In this document: piece by piece, positions 44,891 through 52,951 of the stretch
Layout: the number at the start of each line of letters is the position of its first letter
How positions within the stretch are numbered: position 1 is the first letter of the stretch
Assembly: GCF_041224595.1 (NCBI RefSeq)
Contig: NZ_JBGFGN010000146.1
Coordinates: forward strand, 1-64,000
Length of the DNA stretch: 64,000 bases
Direction of reading: 5' to 3'
Source: Donghicola sp041224595
Lineage (GTDB): Bacteria; Pseudomonadota; Alphaproteobacteria; Rhodobacterales; Rhodobacteraceae
Notes under the pieces: generated by a model
Seen by the model: only the letters and a program-made list of their open reading frames with translations
What the model was told of the DNA's origin: nothing
The model's database searches: none
Program-made: the position numbers and the translations under genes

Positions 44891-46426
44891 TCACTGGCCC
44901 TCCGGTTTCCGGAGGGCTTTTTTTTCGGCTGCGTTCTCTTCTTCCATATTAGGGAAGAGGCAGCGAAATTGCATTCCACTGGTAGTGGGGTTGGGCCTGA
45001 CCGAGATTTTGCCGCCCAAGGCATCGACCAATCGGCCCGCATAGGCCATCGACAGATCATTCTGGGTTTCGGCTGTCCCGCTTGATCTGAATGGCTGAAA
45101 AATGCGGGATTGTGCGGCGTGGGAAAGACGGCTGCCGTTGTCCTCTACAGTCAAGACGAGGCCCTCTTGGTCCATGGCCCACGCGACAACGACGTTCGGC
45201 GTCGATGGGTCGGCGCGGCCGAGAGCGTTTTCCATGAGTGTCGAGATGATCGAGGCCAATGCGTTTTCATCCGTATGAATAGAAACGTTTGCGCCCTGAA
45301 GCGCCACGGCGTCAACCGCGTTGGTAGGGAGAGCTGAGACCAGACGTTCGATGATGGGTGAAATAGCGACGTTGGTGCGCCTTGGAACGTAGTGGCACAG
45401 ATCAACATATGCGACAAAAGCATCAAGTCGCTCGTAAAGTGTCTCTGCTCGGTCTGCCAGTAAATCCGCGCGCGATCCGATTTTATCATAGGCTTTATCT
45501 GCTAGGTCCTCTCGCAGCCAATCGGTGGTCTGGACAATCCCCCGTGCTGGCGAGCGCAGGTCGTGAGCCAGAGCATAGACGAGATCCTGAATAACAGCGC
45601 TTTGACGTTCCAGCGTCGTGTTACGCGTCTCGCTTTCCTTTACTGTTGTTAGGAAGACGTCGACCCCTTTGGTGATGCTGCTGGCACCAAATATGAGGAC
45701 TCCTATAAAAAGGGCGTCGACGGCGATGTGCGCGCCCTCCCCGCTTTGGAGATGGGCGAACATGTCGGAGAATATGAAATAGGCGATCGCCGGTAATGGA
45801 GTGGCGAGCGCGACGATTTTGGCATTCGCGCGTTGGGAAGCATCTATGAAATCAAGTGCCCCGCTGAGAAGGAGGATCGCTGCGATGTATAGGTTGATCC
45901 CAGGTGTCGGCTGCCAACCATGGCTTTCGAGTTGGGCGGAGAGCCCGGTAAGCGTGGAAAATAGCCCAAATCCTGCGATGACGATGACCATTGCTTGCCT
46001 TGAAAGCAGGATAAACACCGTATCGTTCTTGTCCTGAAGCTTCGCGCGTATGGAGACGATGATCGCTAGGGCGACTTCGGGGTCCATGAACCAATGGTAG
46101 GGCCAAGTGTCTTGCGGCGATGGCGCTTGCAAACTGAAATAGAGAGCAGCGATCAGAGAAATCAAACCGGTGAAAAGTAGAGCCAAGGCCCCTACCCTTC
46201 TTTTTGATTTCAAACCTTCGCCAACCCCGTAGAGAAGTAGAAATGCCAGAAGCGCGGTACCAAGGCTATCCGGCATTGATGGCAGTGTCTTTGGATCATA
46301 CGGTATTGTGAGACCGCCGAAGATCCACGAAAGCGCTAATGCGACACAAGAGGCAATTAGCAACACATAACGCAGTTTCCGACCGTGTCGGTGCGTTATT
46401 TCCTGAATTGTTTCGAAAAGCTGCAT
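44891..46426 (-). CDS. Membrane sensor histidine kinase, first copy
   Basis: A 511-residue protein. Residues 1-265 hold about seven or eight hydrophobic helices without a large extracellular loop, a membrane-sensing module of no named type that I recognise. A short coil leads to the H-box LAHDLRSPARG near residue 290 (phospho-acceptor His), then a HATPase domain with an N-box MENALGRAD and a G1 box VEDNGSRLS. The latter lacks the usual DxGxG form, so ATP binding may be altered. The last ten residues are encoded by the terminator of the parAB operon. No response regulator is adjacent. The ribosome-binding site is poor. Confidence 0.8.
   Translation of the reverse strand: MQLFETIQEITHRHGRKLRYVLLIASCVALALSWIFGGLTIPYDPKTLPSMPDSLGTALLAFLLLYGVGEGLKSKRRVGALALLFTGLISLIAALYFSLQAPSPQDTWPYHWFMDPEVALAIIVSIRAKLQDKNDTVFILLSRQAMVIVIAGFGLFSTLTGLSAQLESHGWQPTPGINLYIAAILLLSGALDFIDASQRANAKIVALATPLPAIAYFIFSDMFAHLQSGEGAHIAVDALFIGVLIFGASSITKGVDVFLTTVKESETRNTTLERQSAVIQDLVYALAHDLRSPARGIVQTTDWLREDLADKAYDKIGSRADLLADRAETLYERLDAFVAYVDLCHYVPRRTNVAISPIIERLVSALPTNAVDAVALQGANVSIHTDENALASIISTLMENALGRADPSTPNVVVAWAMDQEGLVLTVEDNGSRLSHAAQSRIFQPFRSSGTAETQNDLSMAYAGRLVDALGGKISVRPNPTTSGMQFRCLFPNMEEENAAEKKALRKPEGQ
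44897..44925 (+). terminator. Intrinsic terminator of the second parAB pair
   Basis: GCCCTCCGG and CCGGAGGGC form a perfect 9-bp stem with a TTT loop followed by eight T residues. It lies 30 bp after the parB stop and within the 3' coding end of the convergent histidine kinase. Confidence 0.92.
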
Positions 46427-46868
46427 TGTAAAGTTCGCTGCCTATGTGCTGCCTTCTTCGACTATACGTTCTGGCCTCCAAAAATGGGCCTAGTAAGACC
46501 GAATTTATTGCAAAGCTGCCTTTGTATCAGAGTACCCATCTCATTCTTCCCCTTGGGGAAGGTGAAGTCTGGACTATATATAGTGACGAAGGGTTCTGAT
46601 TCAGAAATATTAGACCATATGATGTCTCTGGTGGGCTGACAGACGCCAGTTTTGTTAGTCTACGCGTGTTTTATTGGTCACTATCTGGAACGAAATGTCT
46701 GGGTCACAGTGTCTATTTTTGCAAAAGACAGGGAATTTTCTTTGTTCTTTAGGCTAAACAGCCCCTGTTCTTGCCGGGGAACGCCGCTTTTCAATGGTAG
46801 CTACGACTGCAACTCCCTTTTTGCGGCTGTGTAACTGTGTAAAAAGTCGCGCAGAAGGCGAGTTTTGG
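46427..46868. other. 440-bp gap without a clear gene
   Basis: Both strands carry only short open frames with no recognisable protein. It is AT-richer than its surroundings. It contains the CTTCCCC-TT-GGGGAAG palindrome at 46546-46561 and must hold promoters for the divergent kinase and HPt-like genes. It may be a remnant of a lost gene. Confidence 0.5.
46546..46561. repeat. CTTCCCC/GGGGAAG palindrome, copy 1
   Basis: Perfect 7-bp arms with a TT centre. The same core recurs at 49508 and 52933. No T-run and no gene end here. Confidence 0.55.
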
Positions 46869-47195
46869 ATGACGACAATGGAAGATTTTAAGAACGCTGC
46901 ATTTCCCAAAGGGCTCACAGACCCAGACTTGGTGGACCTGTATCCCCACGCCATTGCACGAATGGTCGAAGACATCGATACAATGATCACGCTTGTGGCT
47001 GAAAAAGAGTTTCAGCGCGCATGTTTTACAGCCTTTAAGCTACACGGGATCGCCGCTCTGTTTCGTATGGATGAATTTTCTGCAGCACTGACAGCGATTA
47101 TCGAGAGCCTCGAGAACAAAGACAGCCATGCCAGTGTCCAGCTAGAAGATTTGGGAGCCAAAGCGCGTCTCCAGCTGTGTTCGAAACGGAACTAA
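46869..47195 (+). CDS. Small HPt-like helical protein between two histidine kinases
   Basis: A 108-residue all-helical protein of the size of a histidine phosphotransfer domain. The central helix TAFKLHGIAALFRM (residues 54-67) aligns with the HPt motif H-x-x-K-G, but Phe56 stands at the phospho-His position and His59 at the Lys position. It may therefore be a degenerate HPt, one using His59, or an HPt-fold adaptor. The start at 46869 is chosen over an upstream ATG (25 codons earlier) for its fold boundary. Its 3' end overlaps the convergent second kinase by four bases. Confidence 0.6.
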   Translation: MTTMEDFKNAAFPKGLTDPDLVDLYPHAIARMVEDIDTMITLVAEKEFQRACFTAFKLHGIAALFRMDEFSAALTAIIESLENKDSHASVQLEDLGAKARLQLCSKRN

Positions 47196-49393
47196 ACACC
47201 ACGCTTCCAAACAAGATCAAGGGGAATCTTGATCACAAAGCGGGCCCCCCTGCCCTGTTCTACTGGCGACTCGGCGTGAATGGTGCCGCCCCATTCTTCG
47301 ACCAGTCGGCGCACCATTGCGAGCCCCATACCAACTCCCTTGTGCTCTTTGTTCTCTGAGTAGGTGCGAAAGAGCTCAAAGATCATCTCGTGGCGAGCTT
47401 CGGGAATGCCCGGTCCGTCGTCGGTCACAACGATTTCCAAAGCGTCGATTTGTACGCTCGACGAGATAGCGATGTTGATGGTCTCGCGGTCGTGGTGGCT
47501 AATGGCGTTCGCCAACAGATTGTTCAGTACACGCACAAGGCCGTCGTACTCATATTGCAACCTTAGACCTGCTGGTTGGAATTTCGTCAGAACAGTGATG
47601 TTGGGCGCGCGATACAGGTTTGCGGCGGCGTTGATGGCATCGCTCAACGGCAGGTCTTCGATTTGACTCTCGCGGTTCTCGAGCCTTGCAAGGTCAAGAA
47701 TGCCTTCGATCAAGCGGCTCAGATGCTGAATTCGCGCATTGATCATGCCCAGATACCGGTTGGGTGCCTCGATATCACCCTCCTCTAGGTCATCCCGGGC
47801 CCATTCGGAGAGCTGTTCGATCCCTCTCAGGGGGGCACGCAGATCATGCGCAGCGGCATAGACAAAGCGGCGCGTGTAGAACTGACGGATCGAGAGTTGC
47901 CGCGAGGCCTCGATAAACTGGACATGTGTGCGTTGGCTGATTTGCGTCATAACGAACACGCCAAGAATGGACAGAAGCAAGAGCACAGTCATCGCGATCG
48001 TTGCGGTCTTGATCCGGTTGCCACGGAAGTCATAGGACGCAAAGCCCGTTTCGGTGAGATGGGCGTCAAAGCTCTCAACTGCGTCAATATAATCTGTGCC
48101 CATTGGAAGCGTGTTGATCCACGTTTGAAAGTCGATATCCGCCAACCAGTCGGAATTCACCAACTCAAGCCGAAGGTAGTCCCTGAGTTCGATGCTGAGA
48201 TCTAGCATGAGGACATAAATTGCACCGTTCTGAGGCTGCACGTTACTGGTCACGGACCGGAACAAATGGCAGCGTGTCTCCGTTTCACAGTGTTTTAGAA
48301 TAGCCCCCGATGACGTCGGGTTTGTGCTGAGCCATTGTTCTTCATGTAGATCGGCAAAGTAAGAGTACACGCTTCCACCCGGACTTGGACGGTCAAATCC
48401 ATAAGCGCAGTCGACTTGGTGAATGCGGTTTTTTAGGAGCTCAAAGCTAAAGACATACGTGCCACGATCTGCGCGGCACACCCGAATATCATTCCTCGCA
48501 TGGGTCTGGTCGTTGTGGGGTCCTAGCCCGACCAGATTAATCGTTTCTTTGAATTTTGATGTCGCTGCTGTGGCCGTTGCGTCGAGATGTCGGTGAATGC
48601 GTTCGATATTTGACGCATTCAAGGAGATGGGCGCTGTCAGGGACAAAACGCCATAGAACACAATGACGCCTGCGATGGCCCCAGTGGCGGCGACCTCGGC
48701 GAGGTCGACAATCCTAAGAGGCAACCCATTTTCATCGGTGCTTGCAGCAAGTTTAGCGAAAATGAGTAGAAGCAAAGAGAGCGCGGTCAGAGGCCCAGTA
48801 TCCGTCGGGTTCGCGCTCCAATGGATTGGCGGTGGAAGGTTGGCAAAGATCATCCCCAGCATCGAGATGACCACGCCAAGCAGCGCTACGTTGATGGCCT
48901 GGCTTAGGACAGAGAGAACTGGTCGGCCCCGAATGAGGCGAACAAAGAGGCCGTACCCAGACGTCGCTAAAAGCAAGAGCGACGTGTTTACTGACATCTG
49001 ACCGGCGCGAGCGCCAGCTTCGATGGTTTCAGTCGGCAGCAGCCTATTGATAAAATTCACTGCCTCGACCCAGTGCGACGTGAGTGAGAGCCCCGAAATT
49101 ACCATCACTGCGAGGTAGGGAAATATCCCGAAAACCGGTCTCCACGCTTTCCCTTTCAGAGCCGTCGGAAGTGAGCCTAAGAAAAGGCAGATTGCGGTTG
49201 TTGCCTGTGTGGGCGAGGCATTCTGAAAGGGCTTCGTTAAGGCGTGAATTCCAAGCAACCATCCGAGCATAGCAATGGATGCGATCGCCAAAACGATTAT
49301 AGAAAGCGCTACAGATATTTTCGGCGCGTACCGAAAGCTCGCGATACGATGTACCATCTTGTTTCCCAAAGAGCGGGGGAAACTCGAAAACAT
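47192..49393 (-). CDS. Membrane sensor histidine kinase, second copy with periplasmic domain
   Basis: A 733-residue protein. Six or seven hydrophobic helices (residues 25-270) are followed by a periplasmic region of about 200 residues flanked by a helix near residue 465 (IAMTVLLLLSILGVFVMT). The kinase core has H-box AAAHDLRAPLRG near residue 520, N-box NNLLANAISH, G1 DDGPGIP and G2 GVGMGLAM, all intact. The H-box region (HDLRAPLRGIEQLSEWARDDL-like) is close to that of the kinase at 44891, so the two are paralogues. The start may instead be the ATG at 49357. No cognate response regulator is adjacent. Confidence 0.85.
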   Translation of the reverse strand: MFSSFPRSLGNKMVHRIASFRYAPKISVALSIIVLAIASIAMLGWLLGIHALTKPFQNASPTQATTAICLFLGSLPTALKGKAWRPVFGIFPYLAVMVISGLSLTSHWVEAVNFINRLLPTETIEAGARAGQMSVNTSLLLLATSGYGLFVRLIRGRPVLSVLSQAINVALLGVVISMLGMIFANLPPPIHWSANPTDTGPLTALSLLLLIFAKLAASTDENGLPLRIVDLAEVAATGAIAGVIVFYGVLSLTAPISLNASNIERIHRHLDATATAATSKFKETINLVGLGPHNDQTHARNDIRVCRADRGTYVFSFELLKNRIHQVDCAYGFDRPSPGGSVYSYFADLHEEQWLSTNPTSSGAILKHCETETRCHLFRSVTSNVQPQNGAIYVLMLDLSIELRDYLRLELVNSDWLADIDFQTWINTLPMGTDYIDAVESFDAHLTETGFASYDFRGNRIKTATIAMTVLLLLSILGVFVMTQISQRTHVQFIEASRQLSIRQFYTRRFVYAAAHDLRAPLRGIEQLSEWARDDLEEGDIEAPNRYLGMINARIQHLSRLIEGILDLARLENRESQIEDLPLSDAINAAANLYRAPNITVLTKFQPAGLRLQYEYDGLVRVLNNLLANAISHHDRETINIAISSSVQIDALEIVVTDDGPGIPEARHEMIFELFRTYSENKEHKGVGMGLAMVRRLVEEWGGTIHAESPVEQGRGARFVIKIPLDLVWKRGV

Positions 49394-49507
49394 CTACTTT
49401 GCACAGGCCCGCAGTAAAGCGTGAATGTCAAAATTATGCCCTGTATTGGGGCGTCGTCGCAAGCGATATCTGATCTTCTGAATGTGTCAGAAGGAGCTGT
49501 CGGGCAA

Positions 49508-49529
49508 GATCTTCCCCGTGGGGAAGATC
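49508..49529. terminator. CTTCCCC/GGGGAAG palindrome, copy 2
   Basis: A 22-bp perfect palindrome, 10-bp arms from GATCTTCCCC, 11 bp beyond the htpX stop on the minus strand. Probably the htpX terminator, though no T-run follows. Confidence 0.6.
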
Positions 49530-49540
49530 GGGTTCTGTCG

Positions 49541-50479
49541 TTACGTCCACGGCCCTTTGCTGCGACGGCTGCGTCCAGATTTCGGGATGCTAGACGTCGC
49601 GGCCGTGGGTTCTGGATGTGTCATGGATGCCTTTTTTACAGTCATCTTGCGCAATGCGGCGACTCTGTTTTCTGTCGCCGGATGGGTCGCAAACAGGTTG
49701 TCCATCCGCCTTCCGTGCAGCGGATTGATGATGAACATATGCGCCGTCGCTGGATTGCGCTCTGCTGCGATGTTGTCGATCTGGGCAGCGCCTCTTTGAA
49801 TGTTCTCGAGCGCCGATGCGAGCCAAAGAGGATGTCCGCAAATCTCGGCGCCGATGCGGTCGGCCTCGTATTCCCGCGCCCTGCTGATCGCCATCTGAAC
49901 CAGCGCCGCCGCCATAGGGGCAAGAAACATCATCGCCAAAGTCCCCACGATTCCGAGACCGCCGTTGCCTTCCTCATCGCGGTTTCCCCCGAAGAAGAGT
50001 GCGAAGTTGGCGAGCATAGAGATCGCGCCCGCAAAGGTCGCGGTGACCGTCATGATCGCAGTGTCGTGGTTCTTGATATGGGCCAATTCATGCGCGATGA
50101 CGCCTGCAAGCTCTTCGCGGCTCAGGACACGCAGGATGCCGCTTGTCACAGCGACCGCAGCATTCGCCGGGTTGCGGCCCGTGGCAAATGCGTTCGGCTG
50201 TGGTGTGTCGATCAAGTAAACCGCTGGTACCGGCATGTCTGCGTTGCGCGCCAGATCCGCGACCATTTGCTGAATGCCCATCCGGTCGCCAGCGGTCAAA
50301 AGCTGCGCGTTGTGCATGCGCAAGACCATCTTGTCCGAATTCCACCAAGTGAAAATATTCATGGCCGCGGCAATGATCAGGGCGATCAACATACCGCCTG
50401 TTCCAGCAAGCAAATACCCAAGCCCCATAAACAGAGCTGTCATCGCGGCCATAAAAAGTGCTGTTTTCAGATATCCCAT
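49541..50479 (-). CDS. htpX: Zinc metalloprotease HtpX
   Basis: A 312-residue inner-membrane M48 protease. Two N-terminal helices (about residues 5-45) are followed by the active-site HELAH near residue 130 (two His ligands), two further hydrophobic segments, and the third ligand Glu in REYEADRIG. It degrades misfolded membrane proteins. GAGGG precedes the ATG. A C-terminal tail rich in Ser, Arg and Pro is longer than usual. Confidence 0.92.
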   Translation of the reverse strand: MGYLKTALFMAAMTALFMGLGYLLAGTGGMLIALIIAAAMNIFTWWNSDKMVLRMHNAQLLTAGDRMGIQQMVADLARNADMPVPAVYLIDTPQPNAFATGRNPANAAVAVTSGILRVLSREELAGVIAHELAHIKNHDTAIMTVTATFAGAISMLANFALFFGGNRDEEGNGGLGIVGTLAMMFLAPMAAALVQMAISRAREYEADRIGAEICGHPLWLASALENIQRGAAQIDNIAAERNPATAHMFIINPLHGRRMDNLFATHPATENRVAALRKMTVKKASMTHPEPTAATSSIPKSGRSRRSKGPWT

Positions 50480-50529
50480 AAAAACCCTCTGATGCGGCAG
50501 TTGCCGTGTGCACCAGAGATATAGGGAGT

Positions 50530-50562
50530 CACCGCCTGCTCGCCAACGGGAGCAGCGCGGTG
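50530..50562 (-). terminator. Hairpin after hipA
   Basis: CACCGCCTGCTC and GAGCAGCGCGGTG form a 12-bp stem with one bulged G and an eight-base loop, between the hipA stop and the htpX start. No T-run. It probably separates the two transcripts. Confidence 0.5.
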
Positions 50563-50572
50563 CAATCGCGTG

Positions 50573-51880
50573 TTATGTCCAGCTTCGCGCGCATTCGATG
50601 TCGTCTTGAATGCTAGATTTCAGCAGGCGCGGGACTCCGCAAGCTTCGGCAAATTCGGGCCACCGGACGAGCGCCGCATCGACTTGCGAAACCATATCCC
50701 AAACAGACTCGCGTTCGATTCCGATTGCGCGGGCGACATCGTGGAAGTGCATGCGGCCCGGTTGGTTTCGGTTTCCGGCAATTCCAAGCGCATGAAGCCC
50801 GCCGCGACCATAGCTATAGCAGAGGTCGTAAGCCGGGGCCAAAGCCCACCTGCCCCGTTCATCCATTAGAAAAGCGTGGTTCTTCAGGTGGTCATCTCTG
50901 TTCACCGCACGAACATTAAAGATCATGCGCAGCATCATCTCTTCGACCTGCGCTTGGTTTCGTGTGATCGCCCGCGTCAGTTTGAGCAGGTCAATGTAGT
51001 CTAGGTCTGCGGTTCGGAAGTCGACACCAAAGAGCGCAGCCGCGGTCTGGACGTGCAGACGCTTCGTTCCGGGGCGATCAAACCGCTGCGTTACGAAGTA
51101 CTGTTCGCGAGTGTTTGAACCCAACATGCCCATCCAAGTGGTCCGCAGGCCGGCGGCGCGGGCCATCAAACCGTAGGCGACTTCGGCTTCGACCGCGCCA
51201 TTGCGATCGCTGCGGCTGCGTCGTTTGATCAGAACGTGTTTCCAGCCTTGGGGCAGGGGGGCGCGGTGGTTCCGTAGAGTTTCCCCGTCGGGAGAGAGCT
51301 GTGCGAGAAACTTCGGCTTTTGCCCGTGGGTGCCACCAGACGCGTTGTTCAGCCGCGTGAGGTCGTCCATTTTCACGCAATCGCCGACATCCGCAGCAAG
51401 CCCTGCGAACCATTCTAAGGAGACCTCCTGGGGCTCGGTGAGCGGGTAGGCGGGCCTGTAGGTCAGGGCGCCGATCCCATGCAATCCAACCAAGGAAAGG
51501 CGGGTCAAAGGGCTGGTGCCTTCGGGGCTCCCGCCGCTCGCGCGAATTTCGTAGTCGGCAAGCAGCCTCGCCCACCCGTCTGGTAGGCTGTCCCCGATCA
51601 AAGCAGGTGCGCCTTCGAAGGCCCATCCGCGTCGGGGCTTTAGGCTGCCTTCGTGTTTTCGCACGAGTACAGGAGAGAGGGGCAGAGGGTCGGCCTCGAA
51701 TCGGGCGTCCCATCGCAAGACCGCCTGGCGGCGGGTGTCGTCCCAGTCGAGCGTGCCGACAGGACGGGGGGCGAATCCTGCACCGAAATCCAGCGCAACC
51801 TCGAGGGATCGAGGGTCAGAGCGCAGGAAAGCGCGGGGGCAGGGCATCGCTTGATCAAAGTTGTGCTGTATATCGGTCAT
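50573..51880 (-). CDS. HipA-type Ser/Thr kinase toxin, no HipB found
   Basis: A 435-residue protein close in length to E. coli HipA. The catalytic loop NRDDHLKNHAF lies near residue 335, and PAYDLCYSY supplies the metal-binding Asp. An ASGGTHGQKPKF loop near residue 185 corresponds to the flexible P-loop region. HipA kinases phosphorylate aminoacyl-tRNA synthetases and cause growth arrest or persistence, normally held in check by a HipB repressor encoded just upstream. No such helix-turn-helix gene is visible upstream (51881-52160) or downstream, so this is an orphan or has a distant partner. Confidence 0.85.
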   Translation of the reverse strand: MTDIQHNFDQAMPCPRAFLRSDPRSLEVALDFGAGFAPRPVGTLDWDDTRRQAVLRWDARFEADPLPLSPVLVRKHEGSLKPRRGWAFEGAPALIGDSLPDGWARLLADYEIRASGGSPEGTSPLTRLSLVGLHGIGALTYRPAYPLTEPQEVSLEWFAGLAADVGDCVKMDDLTRLNNASGGTHGQKPKFLAQLSPDGETLRNHRAPLPQGWKHVLIKRRSRSDRNGAVEAEVAYGLMARAAGLRTTWMGMLGSNTREQYFVTQRFDRPGTKRLHVQTAAALFGVDFRTADLDYIDLLKLTRAITRNQAQVEEMMLRMIFNVRAVNRDDHLKNHAFLMDERGRWALAPAYDLCYSYGRGGLHALGIAGNRNQPGRMHFHDVARAIGIERESVWDMVSQVDAALVRWPEFAEACGVPRLLKSSIQDDIECARSWT

Positions 51881-51940
51881 ACGATCTCTCTAGCCAAAAG
51901 CGTGCCAAACTGTCCTGAGACAAGGATTATTCGTGAAGGC

Positions 51941-51967
51941 CTATCCGGCAGGATAGAATGACTATCC
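51941..51967. promoter_or_regulatory. TATCC/GGATA operator-like cluster upstream of hipA
   Basis: CTATCC-GGCA-GGATAG is a 16-bp inverted repeat (51941-51956) followed seven bases later by a third CTATCC (51962-51967). E. coli HipB binds TATCC-N8-GGATA; here the spacing is four, so it is similar but not identical. It is 60 to 90 bp upstream of hipA. The rest of the 51881-52160 gap shows no gene. Confidence 0.45.
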
Positions 51968-52160
51968 AGTAGCGCGATCAGGGCTTTTCAAAATAGTCGT
52001 TTGAGGTAGAATACACCTACATTAATCGGAATACGTTCAATAGATATTTGTATAAACACCTTTGCAGTAATGGTCGTTTGTTTCGAAGGCGTGTTGCGCA
52101 ATAGTTAATTTTAGAGGCGCACACATCTTTTAAGAGCGCACAAACAGAAGGCTTCGCACC

Positions 52161-52929
52161 ATGGTTTTGGAACGCCCGATTCAGAGTATCGATTTTGCTG
52201 AACGTGTTATTCCCAAGCTGGGGCAACACGATATTGCAGATGCAACCGAATATGCACAGCGGGCCGAACGGCAGCGCATCATGGGCGAACTGGCCTCGGA
52301 TGTTGTGCATGACATTAATAACCTGCTCGCCGCTGTAGAGGCGATCTCTCGTTTGCTCGAAATGCAGATTGAGGATGACGCTCTCAGCGCACTTGTGCGC
52401 CGCTTGTCACGCTCTGCCGGCTCTGGCCGAAAAATGACCCGTCGCTTGTTGGACTTTGTGCACGACGACGGCAAGGGGCCTGTCCCTGTCGATATCGCCG
52501 AGGTCGTGGAAAACGAAGTCGAGCTTTTGGATCACTTGGTGTCGCGCCAGATTGCGCTGAAGATCGACACCGAGGACAGCACCACCCGCGTTCTGGCAGA
52601 TCCTGTGCGTATTCGCTCTGCTCTGTTCAACCTGATCGCCAATGCGCGCGATGCCATCGAAGGTGGGGGCCAGATCACAGTGCGGCAGTATGTGGTTCCC
52701 GCCATTGGTAGTGAGCCAATGTGTCAGGTCCTGACCGTCGCAGATGATGGCTGCGGCATGAGCGAGGAATTGCTTCAGAAAGTCGGACAGCAATACTTCA
52801 CAACCAAGGGCAAGGGGAAGGGGTCCGGCCTCGGTCATTGCGCTCGCTGATGAGTGTGGTGGCCGCGTCGAACTTGAGAGCACCGAAGGCGTTGGGACAC
52901 GCGTGCGTTTGGTTCTGCCCTGCATCTGA
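52161..52929 (+). pseudogene. Soluble histidine kinase, frameshifted near the C-terminus
   Basis: An open frame of 229 residues reads as an NtrB-like kinase core: H-box SDVVHDINNLLAAVEAI near residue 47, N-box NLIANARDAIE, G1 VADDGCGM and F-box FTTKGKGKGSGLG. It then ends in HCAR. The next frame (52831-52929) continues the missing end: SVIALADECGG, then RVELESTEGVGTRVRLVLP. The two parts join at the G2 box (GSGLGLS expected), so a small deletion or sequencing error has split the gene. No transmembrane or sensor domain is present. Whether the truncated protein still works is doubtful. Confidence 0.8.
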
Positions 52930-52932
52930 TCA

Positions 52933-52950
52933 TCCCCGCGGGGAAGGTTT
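52933..52950 (+). terminator. TCCCC/GGGGA palindrome with T-run, copy 3
   Basis: TCCCCGCGGGGA followed by AGG and six T residues, three bases after the restored stop of the frameshifted kinase. A plausible intrinsic terminator of that gene; it abuts the end of the convergent CDF gene. Confidence 0.65.
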
Positions 52951-52951
52951 T

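Noticed and set aside
46385..46639. An 84-codon open frame in the gap after the first kinase
   Set aside because: It has no recognisable domain or ribosome-binding site, it overlaps the kinase start, and its composition does not look coding.
52017..52310. A possible HipB gene upstream of hipA on the minus strand
   Set aside because: The translated sequence shows no helix-turn-helix and overlaps the start of the third kinase.
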